Position numbers and translations under genes: made by a program. DNA of 64,000 bases. Origin: Streptomyces aurantiogriseus. Lineage in GTDB: Bacteria; Actinomycetota; Actinomycetes; Streptomycetales; Streptomycetaceae. The notes under the pieces are model-generated. The model had not been told where the DNA came from. It saw nothing but the letters and a program-made list of their open reading frames with translations, and searched no databases. How positions within the stretch are numbered: the stretch's first letter is position 1; every line of letters starts with the position of its first letter. The DNA lies in NCBI RefSeq assembly GCF_014649375.1, contig NZ_BMSX01000004.1, positions 310,001 to 374,000 of the forward strand, written 5' to 3'. Below are positions 16,560-25,218 of this stretch, one piece after another.

Positions 16560-17002
16560 CGGCTGACCGAGACAGACCCTTGTAGGCCGCTCGACGCAGC
16601 GGCCCTATGCCCATGAGTGATTGCCTCACCTCCATCACCGCCTTGAGAGGTGACGAGCCGAGGCGCGGGAGCGTCACCTGTTGAACCAGTGACGCTCTCG
16701 GTGGTGGAACAACGAGAGCCTCCTGGGCATCGGTGCAGACTTCGCAATCGACACCGAACCCGGAGGCCCCTCGCCCCGTTCAAGCACCACGCCAGGCGTG
16801 TCGCCTGTCACCACCGTCCCCGAACAGCACACCTAGGTCCCACATCCTCCACCGCGGCCAGGCTTCATGAAGTCATTTGACCGATGCTCGCCGCCGCTCC
16901 TCGGGGAGGCTGCACCGGCCGTGAGTCGGCGCGACCTGATCCTGGTCGCGCGTAACCAGCAGAGCCTGGCCGACGAGGCCGAGCAGTACCGGCGCCCCTC
17001 AC
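16560..17002. other. Gene-free interval with a 9-bp hairpin
   Basis: No coding sequence is supported here. The only structure seen is GAGCGTCAC (16669-16677) paired with GTGACGCTC (16689-16697) around an 11-nt loop, possibly a terminator or an insertion-element end. Confidence 0.4.
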
Positions 17003-17320
17003 TGAGATCGTTTCATCCTGAAGTCGCTGGTCACGGGGCTGGTGTGGCCGATCGCGGTGGTGCTCGTGCTGGTCGGTGGCGTGATCGCTAGCAGGTGATC
17101 GTCTGGTCATGGAGCGATTCGCCGGAACTGCGGGCCCTGGATGCCTGCGCCGCCTACTGTCCACGGGATCAAGGAGTTCGCGGGACGGGAGGGGGCGGAG
17201 GGTGGCCGAGGTACTGACGTGGGTGATTCAGCGGCGGGTCGTGCTGGCGGACCGGGTCGAGCAGTTGCGCAAGGAACTCGCGGAGACGGAAGCCGAAGTG
17301 GGCCGTCCGGAGGCGGCGGA
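17003..17320 (+). repeat. Long inverted repeat, left copy
   Basis: This 0.32-kb segment recurs in inverted orientation at 19700-20012 with high similarity. Both copies start TGAGATCGTTTCATCCTGAAG. Both encode a short hydrophobic stretch ending VGGVIxSR and a stop, then GTGATCGTCTGGTCATGGAG, and finally the start of the coiled-coil gene (MAxVLTWVIQRRV). The repeats bracket an IS5-type transposase pseudogene and a polysaccharide deacetylase gene. Confidence 0.8.
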
Positions 17321-17681
17321 GGTCGTGTTCGGCCAGTTCATCGAGGTCGAACGCGCGGGCGAGGCGGACGATTCAGCTGTGGACGCGGAGTTCGAGCGCG
17401 TCACCACCGCTCCCGGGGCGGGTGGGATGCGGCTGATCCCGGACCGCGCGGACGGCATGGATGCCGGCGTGCTGCCCAAGGACTATCAGGCGATCATGCG
17501 GCTGGTGGCGGACGCCGCCGAGCCGGCCCAGGCCGGGCAGGTGAGCGAGGCACTCGGAAAGGGCACGCTGCCCGGGCAGGTCGAGGCGGTCCGCGCGAAG
17601 CTGAAGCGGCTCGCGGAGCGGGGCTGGCTGCACCGCACCCCCGGCGGCCGGTTCACGCTCCTCGATAACGGGCAGCGGTGA
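17202..17681 (+). CDS. Coiled-coil / winged-helix hypothetical protein associated with transposases
   Basis: A 159-residue protein. It opens VLTWVIQRRVVLADRVEQLR, continues as a coiled coil (about residues 10-60), and ends in a probable winged-helix domain (KDYQAIMRLVADAAEPAQAG, LKRLAERGWLHRTPGGRF). Proteins of this kind recur beside insertion sequences in Streptomyces; I cannot assign a function. The GTG at 17202 has a purine-rich AGGGGGCGGAGG upstream. The first third lies inside the long inverted repeat and has a truncated inverted copy at 19690-19810. Confidence 0.6.
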   Translation: MAEVLTWVIQRRVVLADRVEQLRKELAETEAEVGRPEAAEVVFGQFIEVERAGEADDSAVDAEFERVTTAPGAGGMRLIPDRADGMDAGVLPKDYQAIMRLVADAAEPAQAGQVSEALGKGTLPGQVEAVRAKLKRLAERGWLHRTPGGRFTLLDNGQR

Positions 17682-17729
17682 CCGACGCCACACGTAACTC
17701 GCATACCCCCTAAGGCAGTTGGGGGTTTC

Positions 17730-18560
17730 ATGTCGATGAACGCCGCTGTCGCCGAGGGTCTGGACCCGCTTGTCGACCAGTGCCGCCTGCCGCTGTCGAC
17801 CGCCACCTTGGACATGTTCGCGCACCTGGTCCGTTCCCACTTGAACAAGATCAGATCCCGGTGGCGCAAGTTGTCGCCGGGCCGCATCACGCTGATCGTC
17901 CTGGCCGTACTCCGTCACGACCAGCGGCTCGCCGACATGGCGGGCGCCTACCAGGTGTCCGCCTCGACCGTGCGGCGCTGGCTGCTGGAAGTGATCCACC
18001 TGCTGGCCGCCCGCGCCGAGCGCCTGGACCGCGCCCTGAAGAAGATCGTCAAGCGGGGCGGTGCCGTCGTGCTCATCGACGGCACCCTGATACCCACCCG
18101 GCACCGACAACCGCCCGAACTACTCCGGCAAACGCAAGATGCACGGCCTGCACGTCCTCGCCTTCACCGACGAGAACGGCAATCTGATCTGGGTCTCGGC
18201 CGCCCGGCGCGGCCGCACCCATGACGTCACCGCCGCCCGGCACGACCACATCACCGCCCACCTGCGCGAAGCCGGCATCGGCGCGTTCGCCGACCTTGGC
18301 TTCCTCGGCCTCGACGACGACCCCGACAACCCGGTGATCATCACCGGCTACCGCGCCGCCCGCGGCCGACGGCTGACCGCCGCGCAGAAGGAGGCGAACA
18401 AGCTCGTGGCCCGCGAACGCGCCGTGAACGAGCACGGCTTCGCCGACTTGAAGAACTGGCGCGTGTTCACCAAGCTCCGCCTCGATGCCCGTCACGCCAC
18501 CGCACTGCTGCGGGCCTTGCTCGTCCTCACCCGCACCGAAGTCTCCCGGTGGCGGGCAAT
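17730..18560 (+). pseudogene. IS5-family (DDE_4) transposase, frameshifted
   Basis: The first frame carries the N-terminal helix-turn-helix (LAVLRHDQRLADMAGAYQVS, STVRRWL) and the first catalytic Asp in VLIDGTLIPT. Near 18100 the frame shifts: the rest, starting NYSGKRKMHGLHVLAFTDEN, continues one frame over with the second Asp (GAFADLGFLGL) and the Glu (RAVNEHGFADLKNW). Together the two frames make a near full-length transposase of about 275 residues. No slippery run is seen at the break, so an inactivating indel is more likely than programmed frameshifting. CCCCC/GGGGG arms at 17706-17725 just before the start may belong to the element end. Confidence 0.8.
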
Positions 18561-18723
18561 CATCTGCTACCGATCCCGCCGCCGACCAGCACAAGCACCC
18601 CCCACGACCGGCCACACCTGGAATGGGATGCCGAACGAGTCACCGGAGTTCGACGGAACCGGTGGCCGCCGCTCCCGTGGTGGCGAGGGGCCCAAGAAGG
18701 CGGACGCTTCGCGCGTCAGTCAG

Positions 18724-19500
18724 TCACTTGTAGATCTTGCCGGGCTCGGCCTTGGCCGGAGCGAGCAGCTGGGAGACGGTCACGAAGGTGTAGCCCTGCC
18801 TGCTGAGCGCCTTCAGGATGGAAGGCATGGCCGGCACGGTGCCCTTGTGCAGCGGGTGGAGCAGGATGATCCCGTCGCGGCCAGCACCCGCGAGCACGCG
18901 CTTGGTGATCAGCGCGGTGTCGTCCGTCTCGTAGTCCTTCGCGGTCACCGTCCACAGCACCTGCGCCATCCCCAGTTCTTTCGAGACCTTGGAGACGCGG
19001 TCGTCGGTGCGGCCCTGGGGCGGGCGCATCAGCGTCGGCTCGCTGCCGGTGAGGCTGGAGATGGCCCGTGCCGTGCGGCGCAGCTCGTCGCGGATCTGCG
19101 CATCAGAGACATCGGTCAGCACCGCGTGCGTCCAGGTGTGGTCCCCGATCTCGTGGCCGTCCTTGGCAATCCGCCGCACCACATCCGGGAATTTGTGGAT
19201 GCGCCGGCCCTCAAGGAAGAACGTCGACGGCGCCTTGTACTCCTTCAGGAGGTCCATCAGTCGGTCGGTGGGTCCGCCCGGGTTGCCGTCGAAGGTGAGC
19301 GCGATGCACTTGACCTTCCGGCAGTCCACCTGACCCGACGGTACGACCGCTCCAGACGCGGCCCGGTCACGTTCCTCGCGCGGGGAGAGCGTCTCCATCT
19401 TGTTCGCCTGGATGACCATGACGACGGTCACCGTCACGGCCGCCACCACGGCCAGGGTCAGGAGTATGAGTAGGCGAGGCCGCCTCTTCAGGATCTTCAT
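18724..19500 (-). CDS. Polysaccharide deacetylase (NodB-fold), membrane-anchored
   Basis: A 258-residue protein with an uncleaved-looking N-terminal membrane anchor (basic MKILKRRPR, then about 22 hydrophobic residues) and an extracellular NodB domain. Motif 2 is intact (GDHTWTH) and motif 3 is RPPQG. Motif 1 reads LTFDGNPGG instead of TFDDGP, so the second Asp, normally a zinc ligand, is Gly. The family removes N- or O-acetyl groups from peptidoglycan, chitin or other cell-wall glycans. The gene is alone between a transposase pseudogene and the right copy of a long inverted repeat, as if carried as cargo. Weak activity or a changed metal site is possible. Confidence 0.85.
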   Translation of the reverse strand: MKILKRRPRLLILLTLAVVAAVTVTVVMVIQANKMETLSPREERDRAASGAVVPSGQVDCRKVKCIALTFDGNPGGPTDRLMDLLKEYKAPSTFFLEGRRIHKFPDVVRRIAKDGHEIGDHTWTHAVLTDVSDAQIRDELRRTARAISSLTGSEPTLMRPPQGRTDDRVSKVSKELGMAQVLWTVTAKDYETDDTALITKRVLAGAGRDGIILLHPLHKGTVPAMPSILKALSRQGYTFVTVSQLLAPAKAEPGKIYK

Positions 19501-19689
19501 CCCGAGGAGAAGATTTCAGCGCCGGAAGGGTTGCCCAGCGGCCTCGATAGTGAGGCAGGACACGTGTGTGCAGCGCGTTTCGAGTGCGCTGCGGCGCCAC
19601 CTCGGCTGCGATCCGCTCCAGCGCCTCTCCGACGTGTTCGGCCGCCGACGGTGGCGCTGGTGTGCCTCGCGCCTTGCAACGGCCCGCTG

Positions 19690-19810
19690 CTGCGGCTGCC
19701 GCCAGGCGGGCCACCTCGGCTTCCGCCTCCGCGAGTTCCTTGCGCAGCTGCTCGACCCGGTCCGCCAGCAAGACCCGCCGCTGAATCACCCACGTCAGCA
19801 CCGCGGCCAC
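19690..19810 (-). pseudogene. Truncated inverted copy of the coiled-coil gene at 17202
   Basis: From the GTG at 19810 the minus strand reads VLTWVIQRRVLLADRVEQLR, then KELAEAEAEVARLAA, matching the first 40 residues of the protein at 17202. After about 19700 the match stops and the frame runs on into unrelated sequence up to the deacetylase start. The C-terminal domain is absent. Confidence 0.7.
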
Positions 19811-20012
19811 CCTCCGCCCCCTCTCTCGCCCCGTGAACTCCCTTGATTCCGTGGGCAGTAGACGGCACGGACGCCCCGCGGCCCCAGTTCCGGCGAATCA
19901 CTCCATGACCAGACGATCACCTGCTACCGATCACGCCACCGACCAGCATGAGCACGCCCATGACCGGCCACACCAGCCTCGTGACCTGCAACTTCAGGAT
20001 GAAACGATCTCA
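19700..20012 (-). repeat. Long inverted repeat, right copy
   Basis: The reverse complement matches 17003-17320 almost throughout. The shared hydrophobic peptide frame (FILKLQVTRLVWPVMGVLML, then a stop) is preserved in both copies despite several substitutions. Confidence 0.8.
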
Positions 20013-20497
20013 CTCACACACTGAGCGCGAGCGTGGGTGATCAGGGGTTAACGATCCGAGGGCCGGTGTTGGACGGGCAGTACTCGAACGACACCATCGC
20101 TGCCAGCTGCCTCGCGCAGCTGCTGGTTCTCAACCTCTAGGACGTGCACGACCCGCACCAGCTGCTGCATAGGGGCCCCGCACGAGCCAGTTGTTGAGCA
20201 CGTTCGCGGCAGCCAGGACGACAACGACATAGATGATCCGCATCCTCATTCCAGGATCCCCCGCCGGGGCCGGAAGCGGAACGTACCCCTGAGTCGGAGT
20301 CTGAGTCGGAGAAGGTCTGAGTCGGAGAAGCGGCTTCCAAGAACCCGAAGCAATCGCACACGCCGAGCCGAGCCTGTGATCAGGCCGCTCAGATCGCGTT
20401 GCCGGCTTCGGCGCCACGCCGGGGCTGCTCGCCGGCACGCCGCGTGAGCCCACGCCACTCGGTACGTACGCGTAGCCACGTACGCGCGATACGCGCG
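20013..20497. other. Interval with short direct repeats and a membrane-peptide remnant
   Basis: Three copies of GAGTCGGAG occur at 20291, 20303 and 20319. On the minus strand from about 20249 down to 20130 a short frame reads MRIIYVVVVLAAANVLNN and ends soon after; it resembles the first membrane helix of a CPBP-type membrane protease and is probably a fragment. No full gene is supported. Confidence 0.35.
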
Positions 20498-20715
20498 TCA
20501 TGCCACCCGGTACTCCTTCACCTCGTCCGCCCGCAGGGTGAGTCCGTGGCCGATGGCGCCGTCGGGGTGGACGGTTCCGCCCATCGGATCCAGGACGGCG
20601 TCGAAGAACATCGACTCGATGCGCACGTGGTCGTGGAACCACTCGATGCGGCGGAGGTCCGGGACGGCCGCCGCCGCCGCAGCGTGGGCGTGCGGGGCAG
20701 CGGTGGGAGGAGCTC
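20498..20715 (-). pseudogene. Enolase-superfamily (mandelate racemase-like) C-terminal fragment
   Basis: The minus-strand frame reads VPDLRRIEWFHDHVRIESM, then VHPDGAIGHGLTLRADEVKE and a stop. This is the C-terminal end of the barrel in mandelate racemase/muconate lactonizing-type proteins. The preceding barrel strands and catalytic residues are absent, so the gene has been cut off, probably by the rearrangement that made the neighbouring repeats. Confidence 0.6.
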
Positions 20716-20767
20716 TCCAGGCCGTCGGGCATCGGCACCGCCACCATGTGGTCGTGTCGGTCTTGCG

Positions 20768-20820
20768 CGAGAACAATCGTTCTCGTACGGTTGCGCTTGA
20801 CAGTGAGAACGTTCGTTCTC
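20768..20820. promoter_or_regulatory. Two TetR-type operators with a TTGACA element
   Basis: CGAGAAC-AATC-GTTCTCG (20768-20785) and GAGAAC-GTTC-GTTCTC (20805-20820) have centres 36 bp apart. TTGACA (20797-20802) directly precedes the second site, which would then cover the promoter spacer. Related sites occur at 21829, 21863 and 22713, in front of the anti-sigma-type gene and the TetR gene, so that TetR protein is the likely ligand. Confidence 0.65.
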
Positions 20821-20893
20821 GCGATGGTCCACCCACGCCAACGGAACCCACACCCCCGCCGGCGGCGATACCGCACAGACCCAAGGAAGTGAC

Positions 20894-21367
20894 ATGACTG
20901 ACGAAGCGCGCCCCCCGTTCCCGCCGTTCACCCGGGAGACCGCCATCGAGAAGGTCCGCCTGGCGGAGGACGGCTGGAACACCCGCGACCCGGAGAAGGT
21001 CGCCCTCGCATACACCGTGGACTCGCGCTGGAGGAACCGCACGGAGTTCGCCACCGGCCGTGACGAGATCATCGCCTTGCTCACCCGCAAGTGGAACCGG
21101 GAGTTGGAGTACCGGCTCATCAAGGAGCTGTGGGCCTTCGACGGCAACCGCATCGCTGTGCGCTTCGCCTACGAATGCCACGACGACTCACGCAACTGGT
21201 TCCGCTCCTACGGCAACGAGAACTGGGAGTTCGACGACAACGGCCTGATGCGACGGCGCTACGCCTGCATCAATGACCTCCCCATCAAGGAGTCGGAGCG
21301 CAAGTTCCACTGGCCCCTCGGGCGCCGCCCCGACGACCACCCCGGCCTGAGCGACCTCGGCCTCTGA
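20894..21367 (+). CDS. DUF1348 / SnoaL-like protein, copy 1
   Basis: A 157-residue member of the NTF2-like DUF1348 family. Signature segments are [53 protein letters not shown] and the C-terminal [20 protein letters not shown]. The cone-shaped fold binds small hydrophobic molecules, but no enzymatic function is established for this family. A paralogue with most residues identical is encoded at 27806-28276 on the other strand. Two palindromic operators sit about 75-125 bp upstream, and a 13-bp terminator follows, so this is a single-gene transcription unit under probable TetR control. Confidence 0.85.
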   Translation: MTDEARPPFPPFTRETAIEKVRLAEDGWNTRDPEKVALAYTVDSRWRNRTEFATGRDEIIALLTRKWNRELEYRLIKELWAFDGNRIAVRFAYECHDDSRNWFRSYGNENWEFDDNGLMRRRYACINDLPIKESERKFHWPLGRRPDDHPGLSDLGL

Positions 21368-21381
21368 CCGCCCGGCCCCGC

Positions 21382-21415
21382 GCCGTGGATCCGGGCCCAA
21401 CGCCGGATCCACGGC
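21382..21415 (+). terminator. Intrinsic terminator after the DUF1348 gene
   Basis: GCCGTGGATCCGG (21382-21394) is perfectly complementary to CCGGATCCACGGC (21403-21415) with an 8-nt loop. It starts 14 bp after the stop codon and has no T-run, which is common in Streptomyces. Confidence 0.8.
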
Positions 21416-21822
21416 AGGGTCGTTCGCGCGTGAGGCCGTACCTGCGGCAGAGACCGCCGCGTACCTGGAGGGCAGTTCGGCTACGCCGCCATCCGCTCGA
21501 TCGGCTCCAGGCTGAATGCACGGAAGCCCGAGGGCGATCCCCGGCCGTTGACTGCTTTGACGTAAGCGCCTGCCCGGCAGCCGTTCTGGCGCACCCCCGG
21601 GCGCACCGCAACCGGCCCGGCCAGAGGGCATCGACCGCAAGCCGTACCTGGCAGCAGGTCGGTACCGATTCGCCCCCGAAGCGATGGGGTGGCGGCTCGC
21701 ACCCCATCCGCTTGCCCACCACCGGCGAGGGGAGCAGGACTCCCTCGCAGGCCTTGAAGACCCTCTCGCCTGCGGTGAGCGTGGGGCGTTGCTCCAGATT
21801 TCGGCAATTCTTTCGTCCCTCT
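21416..21822. other. Gene-free interval
   Basis: About 400 bp in which I can support no gene. A plus-strand stretch reads KPYLAAGRYRFAPEAMGWRL without a start codon or recognisable family and may be a remnant. Confidence 0.3.
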
Positions 21823-21878
21823 TGCACTGAGAACCATCGTTCTATAGGCTGATCTCAAATGAGAGAACGACCGTTCTA
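21823..21878 (+). promoter_or_regulatory. Promoter with embedded TetR-type operator plus second operator
   Basis: TTGCAC (21823-21828) and TAGGCT (21845-21850) are 16 bp apart, and the spacer is exactly the operator GAGAAC-CATC-GTTCTA (21829-21844). A second site, GAGAAC-GACC-GTTCTA, lies at 21863-21878. The layout implies direct repression of transcription toward the gene at 22011. Confidence 0.65.
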
Positions 21879-22010
21879 GGCTGGAGTCTCACGACACTGC
21901 CACCGTTGGCCGGACGGATTGCCGGTTCGGCCGCCGCGAGTGCCGCGGGACCGCCGCCTCGGCCCTGACGTCGACCCAGTCCAGGGCCGAGGGCAAAGAA
22001 GCCGCAGAAC

Positions 22011-22589
22011 ATGAGCCTCTCGATGTGGGCTCGGAAAGTTCAGATGGGCGTTCCCATGACCCTCTCGCAAACCGCAACGCAACCCCCGCCGACGGCCATG
22101 TGCGTGTCCGGCGAACAGCCCCGGACAGCCCCCGTGACCACTGCGCCGGCCCATGTTCGCATGGGCATGCACCGGCACGGCGTGATCGCTCTTCCCGCCG
22201 AGGAGCGCTGGGTATACACAGCCCGCCGCTTCGCCGCGTCCCTGTTGGCCCGATGGGACGTCGTCCCGGAGGATCAGGACTCCGTCCTGCTGATCGTCGG
22301 CGAGCTTGCGGGGAACGCGGCCCAGCACGGACGGGCCGACATGATCGTGAGCCTTACGTTCGAAGGCCGGGCCGTGCGTATCGAGGTTGCGGACTCCGGT
22401 GCGGCGTCCTCGCCCCATCCTCGCTGCGCCGGCGCCGGTGATGAGCACGGCCGCGGCGTGGGCATCGTCGAGTTCCTGGCGGACTGGACCGAGACGCTCG
22501 AGGAACGGGATCGCCGACGGGACCGCGCCGGTCTGCGCGTCGCCACCGCACCGGCCGGGTCGTCCCGGGCGGACCTTGTGCTCGCTTGA
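22011..22589 (+). CDS. Anti-sigma-type ATP-binding protein (HATPase_c_2, RsbW-like)
   Basis: Up to 192 residues. The GHKL ATPase domain (about 65-185) has the N-box in VGELAGNAAQHG and a G1-type EVADSG, followed by GRGVGIVEFLADWTE. Streptomyces has many such stand-alone regulators, usually anti-sigma factor or anti-anti-sigma kinases acting in stress and development. No catalytic partner is adjacent. Several in-frame starts are possible: ATG 22011, ATG 22044 (preceded by GGAAAG) and ATG 22056; the first 40 residues are not conserved. A promoter with embedded operators of the GAGAAC class lies about 130 bp upstream. Confidence 0.75.
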   Translation: MSLSMWARKVQMGVPMTLSQTATQPPPTAMCVSGEQPRTAPVTTAPAHVRMGMHRHGVIALPAEERWVYTARRFAASLLARWDVVPEDQDSVLLIVGELAGNAAQHGRADMIVSLTFEGRAVRIEVADSGAASSPHPRCAGAGDEHGRGVGIVEFLADWTETLEERDRRRDRAGLRVATAPAGSSRADLVLA

Positions 22590-22712
22590 GAGGGCAGAGG
22601 GCGGGCGGGGCCGCGGGCAACACACCCGGCCCCGCTCCGGGCAGAGCGCGTACGGCGACGGTCCGGCCCGCGCCCGGGAATGTACCTTGCGACCTGGCGC
22701 GCTATACCGTAA

Positions 22713-22728
22713 GAGAACGTTCGTTTTC
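22713..22728. promoter_or_regulatory. Operator overlapping the TetR gene leader
   Basis: GAGAAC-GTTC-GTTTTC differs by one base from the perfect site at 20805. It ends 18 bp before the TetR start codon, consistent with autoregulation. Confidence 0.65.
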
Positions 22729-22746
22729 GAGAATAAGGTGATCGAA

Positions 22747-23322
22747 GTGGAGCTCGAAACGACTGAGCAGCGGATCCTCGACGCTGCCGAGGAACTGTTC
22801 TACGGCCAAGGCATACAGTTGGTGGGAATGGACGCGATCCGCACCGCCTCCGGCGTGCCCCTCAAGCGCCTGTACCAGATCTTCCCTTCCAAGAATTCCC
22901 TGGTCGAGGCGTACCTGAAGCGGCGGGACGCGAGATGGCTCCACGATCTGGCTCAGTACGTGGACAGCTACGACTCACCTACGCAGCGGATGCTGGCGGT
23001 CTTCGACTGGCTGTTCCTCTGGTTCAGCGAGCCGGACTACCGCGGCTGCGGCTTCATCAACTCCTTCGGGGAACTGGGAGCGACCTCCCAGGCTGTGGCC
23101 GACATCGCGAAAGCCCACAAGGATGCCTTCCGGCGATATCTCGCCGATCTCGTGGCCGCCGCGGACGCGCCCACGTGGCTGACCGACCAGGTCGTTCTCC
23201 TTGCCGAGGGCGCGATGACCACAGCGGCCATCTCCGGGTCTCCAGAGCCCGCCCGTCACGCCAAGGACGCCGCACGCATTTTGCTGCGGACCGCTCACGC
23301 AGGCGTCGTCACCGCTGTCTGA
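22747..23322 (+). CDS. TetR/AcrR-family regulator
   Basis: A 191-residue TetR protein. The N-terminal helix-turn-helix is TEQRILDAAEELFYGQGIQL with GVPLKRLYQIFPSKNSLVEA. The C-terminal ligand domain has CGFINSFGELG, typical of the YxaF/LmrA-like branch. Start GTG 22747 has AAGG eight bases upstream; GTG 22738 is an alternative. The operator at 22713-22728 lies just upstream, and matching sites precede the DUF1348 gene and the anti-sigma-type gene, so this is probably the local repressor of three transcription units. The inducer is unknown. Confidence 0.88.
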   Translation: MELETTEQRILDAAEELFYGQGIQLVGMDAIRTASGVPLKRLYQIFPSKNSLVEAYLKRRDARWLHDLAQYVDSYDSPTQRMLAVFDWLFLWFSEPDYRGCGFINSFGELGATSQAVADIAKAHKDAFRRYLADLVAAADAPTWLTDQVVLLAEGAMTTAAISGSPEPARHAKDAARILLRTAHAGVVTAV

Positions 23323-23858
23323 GCACGCGGTCGCCTTCACTCACAGCCCGGGTCTTCGTAGGGGCATCCAGGCCCTTTACAGCTCGGGTCGGAGTGTTGG
23401 GACACAGAGCGAGGACAGCTCGAACGGGCTTGGTGATGTTGTGCGGCAGCCGCCAGGTCCTGAGTGCGGCACCACGGTCTGTTCGCCCGGTGCCCGAACC
23501 CGGGCGCGGGAAACGCTGACGGCACGCTGACCGGGCTGCCGGTGCATCCGAGGCGGCTTGGGTACGGACCGCGTGGGTGCGCAGCTCTCAAGTCGCGGCC
23601 CGCCGAAGCGACAGAGAGCAAGAAACCCCTCGGAGACACCGCCCCGGGCTGCCCACGCGCGATGTTCCTCCATCGTCCTGGGTGATCCCCGTGGCCGGAG
23701 CGGGCCCAGGGCCCCGCCTCCTCACCACGACCCCCTGTCGTGCCGGGATCGCGGGAAGCGGCGGGATCCGCAGCGGCAGCCCCGATCGCTCGAAGCTGAT
23801 CGACGTGGCGGCCAGGGCGGCTCATCGGCAATGGCCGTCGGCACGGCAAACGGCTGGA
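23323..23858. other. Gene-free interval
   Basis: Roughly 535 bp with open frames on both strands but no recognisable protein, promoter or hairpin. It separates the TetR gene from a truncated transposase. Confidence 0.3.
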
Positions 23859-24398
<540 letters not shown>

Positions 24399-24606
24399 TT
24401 ACACCGATCGTTTTACAGTCCCACCTGTCGATGTCGGCAGACAGAGCAGCTGCTGTGCGTCGCATCAGAGCGGTGTCCAAGGTGTCCTCACGCCCAGGAA
24501 CGCGCGACCGATCCGCCGTGCCGCAGTCAGATGACCGATGCACAGGAGGCGTCTGGGGAACCAGGGTGAACGGACTGGTATCGCACCCTTGAAAGCGGAG
24601 CCTCCC

Positions 24607-25059
24607 ATGTCCGAGAAGCAGCCGGACGCGTCGGCGCACAAGCCCACTGCGGGCCCTATGCCTTCGCTGCGGATGCGTGTCCACAGGCTTCTGTGGTCGT
24701 CGATCCGCGTCCCGCTGGAGTCCGAATTCCGCTACACCGCGGACGAACCTCTCAGCGTGTCCGTCGAACTGCACACGCAGGAGGGGCATGCGGTCGCATG
24801 GCTGATCTCGCGTGACCTGCTCTACGACGGCACGCAGGAGCCGAGCGGGATGGGAGACGTGCGGCTGTGGCCGTCGGTCACCGACGCTTGCCCCGTGGTG
24901 TGCATGAGGCTGGAGAGACGCGGCATGTCAGTGCTCCTCGAGATGGATCTGAGGCAGCTGAAGCAATGGCTGCTGGAAACCTTCGGTCTCGTACATCGGG
25001 GCACGGAGACGGATCAGGTGGATTGGGACGCCGTTGTGGCGGGCCTTGTCGAAGGGTAG
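24607..25059 (+). CDS. SsgA-like sporulation/cell-division regulator (SALP)
   Basis: A 150-residue protein with the SsgA-family core: VPLESEFRYTADEPLSVSVE, AWLISRDLLYDG, MGDVRLWPS and MSVLLEMDLRQLKQWLLETF. SALPs are found only in sporulating actinomycetes, where they time septation and peptidoglycan remodelling. The N-terminal 25 residues are not conserved. ATG 24607 follows GCGGAG; the ATG at codon 18 is an alternative. The gene stands alone between insertion-sequence relics. Confidence 0.8.
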   Translation: MSEKQPDASAHKPTAGPMPSLRMRVHRLLWSSIRVPLESEFRYTADEPLSVSVELHTQEGHAVAWLISRDLLYDGTQEPSGMGDVRLWPSVTDACPVVCMRLERRGMSVLLEMDLRQLKQWLLETFGLVHRGTETDQVDWDAVVAGLVEG

Positions 25060-25064
25060 GGAGA

Positions 25065-25195
25065 GCAGACATCAAAGCCCCCGAGACCGTCGGCAAGGAC
25101 AGCCGCGGCTGGGATGAAGCCAAGAAGATCAGCAGGAGGAGGAAGCGGCACCTGATCTGCGACCATCGCGGCCTGGTGCTGCTGGTCACGCCGAC
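25065..25195 (+). pseudogene. IS5-type transposase fragment
   Basis: The frame reads IKAPETVGKDSRGWDEAKKI, then RKRHLICDHRGLVLLVT. This is the internal motif around the second catalytic region of IS5/IS4811-type transposases (usually VKAADTVGxDSRGYDAGKKI). It has no start codon and no downstream catalytic Glu. It directly abuts the next gene. Confidence 0.75.
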
Positions 25196-25218
25196 GGGAC
25201 AGTCCCGCACATACCGAC

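Noticed and set aside
17730..18560. Programmed frameshift in the IS5-type transposase
   Set aside because: No slippery heptamer or stimulatory structure is visible at the frame change near 18100; a small deletion explains it better.
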